The notes beneath the pieces are model-generated. The model searched no databases, had not been told where the DNA came from, and worked only from the letters and a program-made list of their open reading frames with translations. From contig JAUTCS010000145.1 in NCBI GenBank assembly GCA_030673825.1, positions 1 through 64,000 on the forward strand: a stretch of 64,000 nt of DNA, written 5' to 3'. Shown here piece after piece: positions 35,333-43,475 of the stretch; within the stretch, counting starts at the first letter, position 1; each line of letters starts with the position of its first letter. Source of the stretch: Verrucomicrobiota bacterium JB024. Lineage in GTDB: Bacteria; Verrucomicrobiota; Verrucomicrobiia; Opitutales; Cerasicoccaceae. The position numbers were made by a program, and so were the translations under genes.

Positions 35333-36760
35333 ATGTCTGAACATGCTGCGTTACGGGAAAAATTTAAAGCTGCCGGGCAGGAGCAAGTGTTCCGCTTCTG
35401 GGACCAACTGTCGGCTGAGGAGCGCGACGCCCTCGCCGCCCAGGCCAAGCAGATCGACCTGAAGGAGATCGACCGCCTGGTGGCCGACCTGGTCTTCGGC
35501 AAAGGGGCCCAAGGCATCGACCTGAGCGACCTGGAGCCCGCCCCCTACACCCCGCTGCCCGCCAACGGCGGCAAGGCGGACGAGTGGGCCGAGGCCAAGG
35601 CGTTGGGCGAAAAGGCCCTCAAGGCCGGGCGCGTGGCGGCCTTTGTGGTCGCGGGCGGCCAAGGCACACGGCTGGGCTTTGACGGGCCCAAGGGCACTTA
35701 CCCGGTGACCCCTGTGCGCAAGCACTCGCTTTTCCAGGTTTTTGCGGAAAAAATCCTCGCCGCCAGCCGCCGCTACGGCAAGCCGGTGCCGTGGTTCATC
35801 ATGACGAGCCACATCAACCACGCCGCCACGGTGAAGTTTTTCGAGCAGCACGCGTTTTTCGGCCTGGAGGAGGAGCATGTGCACTTCTTCCAGCAGGGGC
35901 TGATGCCCGCCGTGGACTATGACGGCAAGGTCATCCTCGAAGCCCCCGGCACCATCGCCATGAGCCCGGACGGGCACGGCGGCTCGTTGCGGGCGCTGGT
36001 GCGCTCCGGCGCGCTCGCCACGATGGAAAAGATGGGCATCGACACCATCAGCTATTTCCAGGTGGACAACCCGCTGATCAAGATCATCGACCCGGCCTTC
36101 ATCGGCTTCCACCTCAAGGGCCAGTCCGAGATGTCCTCGAAGATGCTCCCCAAGGCGCACGCCAAGGAAAAGGTGGGGCACTTCTGCGTCCAGCGCGGCA
36201 AGACCGTGGTTGTCGAGTACAGCGACATGCCCGACGAACTGGCCGAGGCCCGCGACGACAAGGGCCAGCTGCGCTTCCTCGGCGGCAGCATCGCCATCCA
36301 CATCCTCAGCCGCGAGTTCATCGGGCGCATGGGCGGGGACAACCCCGAGGCCAGCCTCCCCTTCCACCGCGCGGACAAGAAGATCCCCGTCGTCACCAGC
36401 GAAGGCCACACCCACAAGCCCGACGCCCCCAACGGCGTGAAGTTCGAGATGTTCGTCTTCGACGCGCTGCCCTTCGCGCAAAATCCGGTTATCATCGAGA
36501 CGGCGCGGGCGGACGACTTTAGCCCGGTCAAGAACGCCGAGGGCGACGACTCCCCGAAAACCAGCCGCGAGGACCAACTGCGCGAGTACGCCCGTTGGCT
36601 CGCCGCCGCCGGGGTCACCGTCGAGCAGGACGGCTCGGGCCTGCCCGCCGTCAGCTTCGAGATCAGCCCGCTGTTTGCCGACAGCCAGGACGCCTTCGTC
36701 GAGGCCTGGGGCCAGCTGGAGAACCCGCCCGCCATCGTGGAAGGGCTTGTCATCGAGTAA
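35333..36760 (+). CDS. UDP-sugar pyrophosphorylase (UDPGP family, UDP-N-acetylhexosamine type)
   Basis: A 475-aa nucleotidyltransferase of the eukaryote-like UDPGP family, which makes a UDP-sugar (UDP-GlcNAc or UDP-glucose) from UTP and a sugar-1-phosphate. The diagnostic N-terminal loop is AGGQGTRLGFDGPKG (about residues 108-122), followed by TMSPDGHGG-like AMSPDGHGGSLRAL and the uridine-binding YFQVDNPL. Length and motifs fit UAP1/AGX-type enzymes better than bacterial GalU or GlmU. The downstream gene is a phosphosugar mutase that could supply its substrate. Sugar specificity cannot be read from sequence. Confidence 0.85.
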   Translation: MSEHAALREKFKAAGQEQVFRFWDQLSAEERDALAAQAKQIDLKEIDRLVADLVFGKGAQGIDLSDLEPAPYTPLPANGGKADEWAEAKALGEKALKAGRVAAFVVAGGQGTRLGFDGPKGTYPVTPVRKHSLFQVFAEKILAASRRYGKPVPWFIMTSHINHAATVKFFEQHAFFGLEEEHVHFFQQGLMPAVDYDGKVILEAPGTIAMSPDGHGGSLRALVRSGALATMEKMGIDTISYFQVDNPLIKIIDPAFIGFHLKGQSEMSSKMLPKAHAKEKVGHFCVQRGKTVVVEYSDMPDELAEARDDKGQLRFLGGSIAIHILSREFIGRMGGDNPEASLPFHRADKKIPVVTSEGHTHKPDAPNGVKFEMFVFDALPFAQNPVIIETARADDFSPVKNAEGDDSPKTSREDQLREYARWLAAAGVTVEQDGSGLPAVSFEISPLFADSQDAFVEAWGQLENPPAIVEGLVIE

Positions 36761-36852
36761 GCCCGCTTTCCGCCGCCCGCCGGGACGCCCCCGGCGTGGC
36801 GGTGTTTTCATCCCTTTATAAAACACACATCACCACCTTTCGCATACCGCCC

Positions 36853-38820
36853 ATGAGCACACTGGATACCGTCAAGCAGGCCGGAGAAGCCGGCAAGCTG
36901 CTGCCCTCAAGCGTCGAGAACATCACCGCCTGGCTGGAGGGCGGTTTCCTGCCGGAGTGGGCCGTCGCGGCCATCGACGAGCTGGTCGCCCAGGAGGCCT
37001 GGGACGAGCTCAACAACCGCTTCTACCAGCTGATCAAGTTCGGCACCGGCGGCATGCGCACGCGCACCATCGGCGAGATCACCCCCGCCGCCGAGCAGGG
37101 CACGCCGACCGCGCAGGGCGCCCCCGAGCACCCCGCCGTGGGCACAAACATGCTCAACGACTTTAACCTCATCCGCGCCACCATCGGCCTCTTCCGCCAC
37201 TGTCAGGAGTACCTGGCGGAGGTCGAGCAGTACGAGACGCCCAAGCTCGTCATCGGCCACGACGTGCGCCACTACTCGCGGCACTTCTGCGAGCTGGCCG
37301 CCTCCACCTGGACGAAGCTCGGCGGCCTGGCCATGATCTTCGACGGCCCCCGCGCCACTCCGCACCTGAGCTTCTCGGTGCGCTACCTCAAGGCCACCGC
37401 CGGGGTCGTCATCACCGCCAGCCACAACCCGCCCCACGACAACGGGTTCAAAGCCTACTTCAACGACGGGGCACAGGTCGTCAGCCCGCACGCCGAGGCC
37501 ATTATCGAGCAGTTCAAGGCCGTCGAACTGGGCGAGCTGCCCGCCTTTTTGGAAAAAGACCTCACCGGCGTGGTCGAGCTGCCCGTCTCCGTGGACGAGG
37601 CGTACTACGAGGCCCTGGAGGACAACGTCCTCGACCCGGAAGTTTTTGAAACCGCCACCCCGAAGTTCGTCTTCACGCCCAACCACGGCACCGGCGCGAT
37701 CAGCGCGATGCCGCTGATGGAGGCCTTCGGCGTGGAAGTCCACCCGGTCGAGGAGCAGATGGTGCAGGACGGGCGTTTCCCGACCGTCGTCTCGCCCAAC
37801 CCCGAGGTCAAGAGCGCCTTCGACCACGCCCTCAAGCTGGCCGAGGACGTGCAGGCCGACGCTGTCATCGCCACCGACCCGGACGCCGACCGCCTCGGCG
37901 TGGGGGCGCGCAACCCCGCCGGCGAGATGATCCTCTACACCGGCAACCAGCTCGGCTCCTGCCTGGCGGAGTACCGCGTCTCCAAGCTCAAGGAGATCGG
38001 CATCATCCCGCTGGAAGGCAGCGAAAATGCCGCCCTGATCAAGACCTTTGTGACCACGCCGATGCAGGAAGCCATCGCGCAGGCCCACGGCCTCAAGTGC
38101 ATTAACACGCTGACCGGCTTCAAGTGGATCGGCGAAAAGCTCAAGCACTACGAGGAGGATTTGGAGGACCGCCTCTTTGAGGAAGAGGGCCTCGCCATCA
38201 ACTACGACGAGACCGACCTGTCCACCCGCGTCAGCCTGCTGATGGACTACAGCACGTACTACGTCTTCGGCGGCGAGGAGAGCTACGGCTACCTGGCCTC
38301 CGACCGCGTGCGCGACAAGGACGCCACCGGCGCGATCCTCATGTTCAGCGAGCTGATGGCCTACCTCAAGGGGCAGGACCTGACCCTGGCCGAGTACCTG
38401 GACGCCCTTTACCTCAAGTACGGCTACTACGCCGAAAGCCTGCTCAACCTCTACTTCGAGGGCGCGGCCGGTTCGCAGAAGATCCGCAACATCATCGACA
38501 GCTACCGCACCAACCCGCCCAGGGAGATCGCCGGGGCCAAGGTGGTCAAGCTGATCGACTTCGGCCGCGACGAGATTTCCGACGCCGACGCCAAGCCCAT
38601 CCCGAAGGAAGACTTCTACTTCGTCGAGCTGGACAACGGTTACCGCTACGCCGTGCGCGGCTCCGGCACCGAGCCCAAGATCAAGTTCTACTGCTTCGCC
38701 CACGAGCCCGTGGACGAGGCCGACGCCCTCGCCTCCGTCAAGGCCGCCACCCTCGAAAAGGTGGACGCTATGAAGCAGGCCCTCGAAGCCGACGCCCGCG
38801 CCCGCGCGGAAAAGGCCTAG
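36853..38820 (+). CDS. phosphoglucomutase/phosphomannomutase-family mutase
   Basis: A 655-aa alpha-D-phosphohexomutase that interconverts hexose-1- and hexose-6-phosphates. The active-site serine loop is TASHNPPHDNG, the metal loop is DPDADRLGV, the sugar loop is GGEESYGY and the phosphate loop is RGSGTEPKIKFY. It is longer than typical bacterial ManB/Pgm and most like the PGM2-type group. The ATG at 36853 (MSTLDTVKQA) was chosen since the frame upstream overlaps the preceding gene. It lies 92 bp after the UDP-sugar pyrophosphorylase, so the pair probably makes UDP-sugars for envelope polymers. Confidence 0.92.
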   Translation: MSTLDTVKQAGEAGKLLPSSVENITAWLEGGFLPEWAVAAIDELVAQEAWDELNNRFYQLIKFGTGGMRTRTIGEITPAAEQGTPTAQGAPEHPAVGTNMLNDFNLIRATIGLFRHCQEYLAEVEQYETPKLVIGHDVRHYSRHFCELAASTWTKLGGLAMIFDGPRATPHLSFSVRYLKATAGVVITASHNPPHDNGFKAYFNDGAQVVSPHAEAIIEQFKAVELGELPAFLEKDLTGVVELPVSVDEAYYEALEDNVLDPEVFETATPKFVFTPNHGTGAISAMPLMEAFGVEVHPVEEQMVQDGRFPTVVSPNPEVKSAFDHALKLAEDVQADAVIATDPDADRLGVGARNPAGEMILYTGNQLGSCLAEYRVSKLKEIGIIPLEGSENAALIKTFVTTPMQEAIAQAHGLKCINTLTGFKWIGEKLKHYEEDLEDRLFEEEGLAINYDETDLSTRVSLLMDYSTYYVFGGEESYGYLASDRVRDKDATGAILMFSELMAYLKGQDLTLAEYLDALYLKYGYYAESLLNLYFEGAAGSQKIRNIIDSYRTNPPREIAGAKVVKLIDFGRDEISDADAKPIPKEDFYFVELDNGYRYAVRGSGTEPKIKFYCFAHEPVDEADALASVKAATLEKVDAMKQALEADARARAEKA

Positions 38821-38906
38821 TCCCCAAGCGCCCCAGCGGCGGGCAAACGACCCGTTTCACCCTCAACCGGAAGCGCCCAAGCTTTCGCGGGAGTGGGATT
38901 TTACCG

Positions 38907-38944
38907 AAAGGCCGGAATGACCGAAAAAGGTTGCTCCGGCCTTT
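38907..38944 (+). terminator. hairpin downstream of the mutase
   Basis: Perfect 10-bp stem AAAGGCCGGA / TCCGGCCTTT with an 18-nt loop, 86 bp after the stop. The following CTGCTGTTTG is only weakly T-rich, so termination is plausible, not certain. Confidence 0.45.
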
Positions 38945-39032
38945 CTGCTGTTTGAGGAAGGCCGGCTGGGAACTGGCCTCTGCAAGGACGTAGCCGGGCC
39001 CTATCCCCTTGAGACAGTCGCAGTCAAACACG

Positions 39033-39157
39033 TTGTCATCCTGAGCAAGCGTAGCGCGTCGAAGGATCTCCCGGTGCGGATTTTTACGAGATCGCCCGGC
39101 AAGCCGTACGAGGAGATCCTTCGACACGTCCGCGAGCGGACTTGCTCAGGATGACAA
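39033..39157. repeat. long inverted repeat with TTGTCATCCTGAGCAAG arms
   Basis: The gap 38821-39198 holds no gene. Its main structure is this element: TTGTCATCCTGAGCAAG (39033-39049) is exactly inverted at 39141-39157, and internal blocks GTCGAAGGATCTC and GAGATCCTTCGAC are also inverted. The arms plus the CGCGTAGC/ GTCCGCGAGC spacers would fold into one long hairpin. Elements of this wording occur in many unrelated bacterial genomes. Confidence 0.75.
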
Positions 39158-39198
39158 CCTGGAAGGTATGCGGACGGCCCCGGCCTCCGCCCGCACGC

Positions 39199-39588
39199 CT
39201 ACAACTGCGGGTTGACGCTCGGCTCGCGGTCGAGGATGGACTCGATCCAATTGAGGGCGGCGGTCAGGTCGAAGAAGATCCCCACGGGCATCTTCGGCAT
39301 GAAGCCGCGCTCGACTTGCAGCGCCTGCCAGGTCGCGGTCCGGTACGTGACGATCGCCATCGCCCGCAGCAGCGGCACCTGGTCGAGCCGTTTATAAATG
39401 CGCGGATCGATGGAGTAGCTGTGGACGCGGTTGGCGATGTAGCCAAAGGGCGCGGTGAAATGCTCCTGCGCGATCGAGCTGAGCGTGTCCAGCATCGGCA
39501 GGTCGAAATTTACGCCCTCGGCGAATTCCCCGACCATGTAGCGGTCGTGGATGGTAAAGTTGCCAAAGGGGAGTCGGTGGGTAATCAT
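39199..39588 (-). CDS. conserved-looking hypothetical protein
   Basis: A 129-aa protein beginning MITHRLPFGNFTIHDRYMVG with a probable alpha/beta fold (FDLPMLDTLSSIAQEHFTAP, then FGYIANRVHSYSIDP). The pattern of a short strand, ligand loop and amphipathic helices is reminiscent of STAS/SpoIIAA-like proteins, but the similarity is weak and no function is given. No signal peptide or membrane segment. Its codon use matches neighbours. It lies between the hairpin repeat and the FtsB-like gene. Confidence 0.6.
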   Translation of the reverse strand: MITHRLPFGNFTIHDRYMVGEFAEGVNFDLPMLDTLSSIAQEHFTAPFGYIANRVHSYSIDPRIYKRLDQVPLLRAMAIVTYRTATWQALQVERGFMPKMPVGIFFDLTAALNWIESILDREPSVNPQL

Positions 39589-39759
39589 GACAACGATTTG
39601 GGTTAGGGCGCCGGGCGTCCTGTCGGTCAGGGGGGTGCCGGTAAACTACACGCAAATCCGCCCCTTTTCAAGGGCATCAGCTTACCTTTATCCACCCATC
39701 CGGACCTTAGTCGGCGCGTCCGGCGCAAGGGTCAAAAGTATGAACTCAGCCTTTCTGGT

Positions 39760-40059
39760 TTATTCCTCCTCGAAACGGATGATGATCTCGTCTTCACGCG
39801 AGTAGCCGAGCCGTTCGCGGGCCACCCGCTCGAAAAAGTCGGAATCCGTCAGCAGCTTGTTGAGGTAAGCCTGCTTGTAGGTGCGCTCCGCCTGTGCCCG
39901 GTCGATGCTCTGCTGGAGGGCAGCTTCGCGGGTCTGGTGCACCGAATACTCCCGCCAGGTACGCAGCAACAGCAGGGCAAACACCACCACGACCACGAGC
40001 AGGCCCGTGGCCAGCGAACCGGCCAGAAACTGGTGCAAGAACTTGGGGGATAAACGCAT
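39760..40059 (-). CDS. ftsB: FtsB/DivIC-like septum protein
   Basis: A 99-aa bitopic protein: short N-terminus, one transmembrane segment (about 12-34: LAGSLATGLLVVVVVFALLL), a coiled coil (about 40-75) and the family-typical C-terminus DFFERVARERLGYSREDEII. This is the DivIC/FtsB plan, in which the protein joins FtsL and FtsQ in the divisome. The ATG at 40059 is chosen because the longer frame adds 37 residues with no family counterpart. The gene is alone, not beside eno as in many bacteria. Confidence 0.8.
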   Translation of the reverse strand: MRLSPKFLHQFLAGSLATGLLVVVVVFALLLLRTWREYSVHQTREAALQQSIDRAQAERTYKQAYLNKLLTDSDFFERVARERLGYSREDEIIIRFEEE

Positions 40060-40238
40060 TCCTAATTCAGCTAAGTAGTAACACAGACAACTTGTTCGGT
40101 AAAGACCAAACGTTATCAGTCCGACTTTTACAAGTCCCTTACCCCTTGAAGGCGTGAAAGTTCTGGCCATGGGCGGGCATTTTACCTAAGGTATCCGGCT
40201 CAAGTGCGCTTACCGCCCCCGCGCGCCCGGCCCTGTTT

Positions 40239-41057
40239 ATGTACCAGCACTTCTATGGCTTCCAGGCGATGCCCTTCAACGTGACGCCGGACCCGAAGTT
40301 TCTCTTTCTCAGTCCGACCCACCAGGAGGCGCTCTCGCACCTGCGCTACGGTATCGCCGAGCGCAAGGGCTTCATCGTGCTCACCGGCGAGGTCGGCTGC
40401 GGCAAGTCCACCCTCTGCCGCGCCCTGCTCAACGAACTCGACGAGGAGCGCTACGAGTCGGTCCTGCTGCTCAACCCGCGCATCGACGAGGAGCAGCTCA
40501 TCCTCGCCATCCTGCGCGAGCTGGGCGAGCCGGTGGACGAGCACACCCACGCCGACCGCACGGGCCGCCTGAACGAGGCCCTCCTGCGCCGCATTCACGC
40601 GGGCAAGGAGATCGTCATGATCATCGACGAGGCCCAAAACCTGTCCTTCGAGGTGATGGAGCAGATCCGCCTGCTCTCCAACCTCGAGACCGACGAGCAG
40701 AAGCTTCTCCAGATCATTCTCATGGGCCAGCCTGAGCTCAAGGTGAAGCTGCGCGAGAAGCGCCTGCGCCAGCTGCGCCAGCGCGTCCTGGTGTACTACG
40801 ACCTGCACAAGCTCGACCGCCCCCAGACCGAGGCCTACGTCCAGCACCGCCTTTCCCTGGCCGGGGCCAACGGTCGCCCGCGCTTCACCCCCCGCGCCCT
40901 GCGCAAGATTTACCGCACCAGCGGCGGTACCCCGCGCCTGATCAACAATCTTTGCGACAAGGCCCTGCTCTCGGCCTACATCCGCAACGCCGACGACGTC
41001 AACTGGTGGGACGTCCGGCGCGCCGTCAAGGAACTCAAACGCCTCGAACACGCATGA
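40239..41057 (+). CDS. ExeA-like AAA ATPase
   Basis: A 272-aa AAA ATPase of the ExeA/GspA type, which in Aeromonas helps assemble the type II secretion secretin across the cell wall. Visible are MYQHFYGFQAMPFNVTPDPK (family N-terminus), Walker A GEVGCGKST, Walker B IVMIIDEAQNL, and the sensor-like GTPRLINNLCDKALL. It lacks the C-terminal peptidoglycan-binding part of Aeromonas ExeA, as do many homologues. Its stop overlaps the ATG of the next gene (ATGA), and two GspB-like genes follow, giving the gspAB-type arrangement. Confidence 0.88.
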   Translation: MYQHFYGFQAMPFNVTPDPKFLFLSPTHQEALSHLRYGIAERKGFIVLTGEVGCGKSTLCRALLNELDEERYESVLLLNPRIDEEQLILAILRELGEPVDEHTHADRTGRLNEALLRRIHAGKEIVMIIDEAQNLSFEVMEQIRLLSNLETDEQKLLQIILMGQPELKVKLREKRLRQLRQRVLVYYDLHKLDRPQTEAYVQHRLSLAGANGRPRFTPRALRKIYRTSGGTPRLINNLCDKALLSAYIRNADDVNWWDVRRAVKELKRLEHA

Positions 41058-42181
41058 GCCTGATCAACGACGCCCTGAAAAAGGCCCAACGCGACCGCGA
41101 AACCGCCGGTAAGGAGGAGTCCGCCTCCGCTCCGGCGCATACCCCGGTCGCGCACGCCGGGCCCCGCCCCGGCAACCCGGCCGCCTCCCGCTCCTTCCGG
41201 TGGATGCGGACGATCATCGCCGGGACCCTCGTCCTCTCCGGGATCGCCGCGGCGCTGCTGTTCATGCGCACGCTCATCCACCCCGAGCCCGCCCCCGAGA
41301 CCGAACCGCCCCGCGAGGTCGCCGTCCATATCAAACTCGGTCATCCTGACGCCTCGACCCTGCCCGGCAGCCCCCCCGAGGCCGCCCCGACGCCCGTTTC
41401 TTCTGCCACTTCGGCACTCAATGCCCCCACCGGGGGAGCCTCGCCCAGCTCTAGCGGCGATATCTCAACGCCGCCCGCCGCTCCCACCCCGGCGGAGGAA
41501 CCGGCCATCGCCTTCAAGCTAGCCGACGACACCGTCCCGGAAGCTTCCGCCCCGCCGAGCCAGTCGGCAACCCCGACCAGCCCAACACCCGCTGCCGCTC
41601 AAACCGCCCCTGTCGCGGATGCGCAGCCTTCCGCCGCGCAGACTCGCCCGGCAGCAACAGCGAACAGCTCTTCCCCCGCCTCGCCCACTGCCCCAACGGC
41701 TGACAGCAGCGCGGTAGCAACAGCACCACCCTCCCCGTCATCGGGGGCCACTTCTGCTCCCACGAGTCCAGCGACCGCGACCACCGCAGCCAGCCCTGGG
41801 CAATCGTCAGGGGAGCCGACCAGCGTCCCGGCAACCGGAAGCGCCCCCGCCGCCCAGACCGAGCCCGAAGGGCCGATGGCGATCGCTTTCGCCCTTCCCA
41901 AGCAGCCCGTCACCGTGGCAGGAGGGGAAAGCGCCGCGGATGCCACCGCCTCCGCCCAGGCTGGCGCGGACCCGGCGATCATCGCCTTCTTGGAAGCTTC
42001 CCGCATCGCGGGGGTCAAAGTCGCGGGGAAACAAAGCCGTGTACTCATGAACAACCAAGTGTTTTTTATTGGCTCCGTGGTTGACCCGCAAAGCCGCTTG
42101 CGCATCAAAGCTATAACGAACAGCGAAATCGAATTTGTCGATGAGTCAGGACTCGAATACCGAAAGCGATTCCAACGCTAA
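41054..42181 (+). CDS. GspB-like membrane protein, first copy
   Basis: A 375-aa protein beginning MSLINDALKKAQRDRE, the typical N-terminus of GspB/ExeB-type proteins. One transmembrane helix lies at about 57-78. A long Ala/Pro/Ser/Thr-rich region (about 85-300) follows. The C-terminal globular domain (about 315-375) reads VAGKQSRVLMNNQVFFIGSV, then VDESGLEYRKRF. In type II secretion GspB partners ExeA/GspA at the secretin. The start overlaps the ExeA stop by four bases. Its 3' end overlaps the next gene by 41 bp in another frame. Confidence 0.8.
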   Translation: MSLINDALKKAQRDRETAGKEESASAPAHTPVAHAGPRPGNPAASRSFRWMRTIIAGTLVLSGIAAALLFMRTLIHPEPAPETEPPREVAVHIKLGHPDASTLPGSPPEAAPTPVSSATSALNAPTGGASPSSSGDISTPPAAPTPAEEPAIAFKLADDTVPEASAPPSQSATPTSPTPAAAQTAPVADAQPSAAQTRPAATANSSSPASPTAPTADSSAVATAPPSPSSGATSAPTSPATATTAASPGQSSGEPTSVPATGSAPAAQTEPEGPMAIAFALPKQPVTVAGGESAADATASAQAGADPAIIAFLEASRIAGVKVAGKQSRVLMNNQVFFIGSVVDPQSRLRIKAITNSEIEFVDESGLEYRKRFQR

Positions 42182-43307
42182 GAAAAGGCTGACGCTCAAG
42201 CGCAAGCCCACCGCCCGCGACGAGTCCGCTCCCGCCGCCGGTTCGGCGTCCCCAGCCACTCCCCGGATGAAGTTCAGTCCCCGGGCAGAGGACAAGCCCG
42301 AGCCGCCCGCTGCCAAGCCATCTGTAAAACCGCCTGCCAAACCGGAAGAGCCTCTCGTGCCCCGCACTCCGCTGGAGTCCGCACGTCCCGCGTCGGACAA
42401 ACCGGCCAACAAGCCCAAGCTCAAAACGTCCGCCTCCGAATCGCCCGAGCCCTCCCCGAAAACACCAGAGGCAGGCCTCCCCTTCAGTTTTTCTCCTACG
42501 ACCTCGACAGAGGAAACGCCTCCCCCGCCCCCGGTCGAGGAAGCGACGCCCCCTCCCCCTTCGGCTCCGAAGCCGCCGCCCGGGGTCAGAATCGTCAAAG
42601 ACGACCCCGCGCCGGTCGCCCCGGCCAAAACCGTCCCCCAAGCGCCATCCGGCCCGCCACCCGAACTTCCCCCCGTACTCCCGCCGGTCATGGGGCAGGC
42701 ATCCGCCCCGGCTGATGCCCCGCCTCCACTGGCCGCCCCGGCAGGCTTGCTGATGGACGACCTGGATGTCAAACCGGTCAAAACCAAACCCGGCGGGCGC
42801 AGCGTTGTCGGCGTCATCGTAATTTTCGTTATCCTCCTCGCAGCGCTCGGGGGCATCGGCTATGCCCTGTGGATACTGCTGGCTTCGCCCTCCGAAGATG
42901 GCCAGGCCTTCCAGCAGGACACCCTCTCCGCCGAGGTCGAGCCCGATACCCCCGGATCCGCGATCATCCAGCCAGACCAGCCCAAGCCCACCGCGCCCAA
43001 GGCCACCACTCCCGCACCGGTTGTCCCCGGGCCGCTGGAAATCCTGGACGAGCCCGAGCCGGTGCCGACCAAGCCCACCCTGGCCTCTCCTGAGCCCGGC
43101 AAGCCGGACCCGGCGGTTGCCACATGGGTCGAGCAAATGCGCTTTAACGCCCTCATCGGTAACCGCATGATCCTCGGCGGGACCACGTATCACCTCGGCG
43201 ACACCGTCAGCACTGATCCGTACATCGAGTGGATCGGTCACGATCTGGACCTGGGTGTGCTCACCTTCCGTGACGTCAACGGCATCCTCTACGAAAAGGA
43301 CTACTGA
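42141..43307 (+). CDS. GspB-like membrane protein, second copy
   Basis: A 388-aa protein with a basic Lys/Arg-rich N-terminus, a Pro/Ala-rich cytoplasmic part of about 210 residues, one transmembrane helix (about 220-242: VIVIFVILLAALGGIGYALW) and a Pro-rich linker. The C-terminal domain reads GNRMILGGTTYHLGDTV, then VLTFRDVNGILYEKDY. This last part is similar in pattern to the end of the preceding gene product, suggesting duplication. The inverted arrangement (long cytoplasmic part, short periplasmic domain) differs from copy one. ATG at 42141 is inside the preceding gene. Confidence 0.65.
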   Translation: MSQDSNTESDSNAKKRLTLKRKPTARDESAPAAGSASPATPRMKFSPRAEDKPEPPAAKPSVKPPAKPEEPLVPRTPLESARPASDKPANKPKLKTSASESPEPSPKTPEAGLPFSFSPTTSTEETPPPPPVEEATPPPPSAPKPPPGVRIVKDDPAPVAPAKTVPQAPSGPPPELPPVLPPVMGQASAPADAPPPLAAPAGLLMDDLDVKPVKTKPGGRSVVGVIVIFVILLAALGGIGYALWILLASPSEDGQAFQQDTLSAEVEPDTPGSAIIQPDQPKPTAPKATTPAPVVPGPLEILDEPEPVPTKPTLASPEPGKPDPAVATWVEQMRFNALIGNRMILGGTTYHLGDTVSTDPYIEWIGHDLDLGVLTFRDVNGILYEKDY

Positions 43308-43370
43308 GAGCGCTCCCCGTCTGGACCGCTGAAGCCGAAAAGCAGGCTTATCGGCAGGTCCTTTTTACCG

Positions 43371-43436
43371 GGAAGCACGGAAGGGATGAAGAGAAAGGTC
43401 GGAAACCATTCTTTTCGTCTTTTCCGCTCTTCCTGT
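43371..43436. repeat. CACGGAAG-type intergenic repeat
   Basis: GGAAGCACGGAAGGGATGAA on the left is opposed by a CTTTTCCGCTCTTCC block on the right, forming an imperfect inverted pair. It resembles the other CACGGAG-type elements and fills the gap between the convergent GspB-like and CapD-like genes. Confidence 0.45.
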
Positions 43437-43475
43437 TAAATACCTGTCCTCGCCCACTGGTGGGCCGAACCGGCC

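Noticed and set aside
36907-38703. 598-aa frame antisense to the phosphosugar mutase
   Set aside because: Shadow frame; Val/Asp/Gly/Leu-rich without motif.
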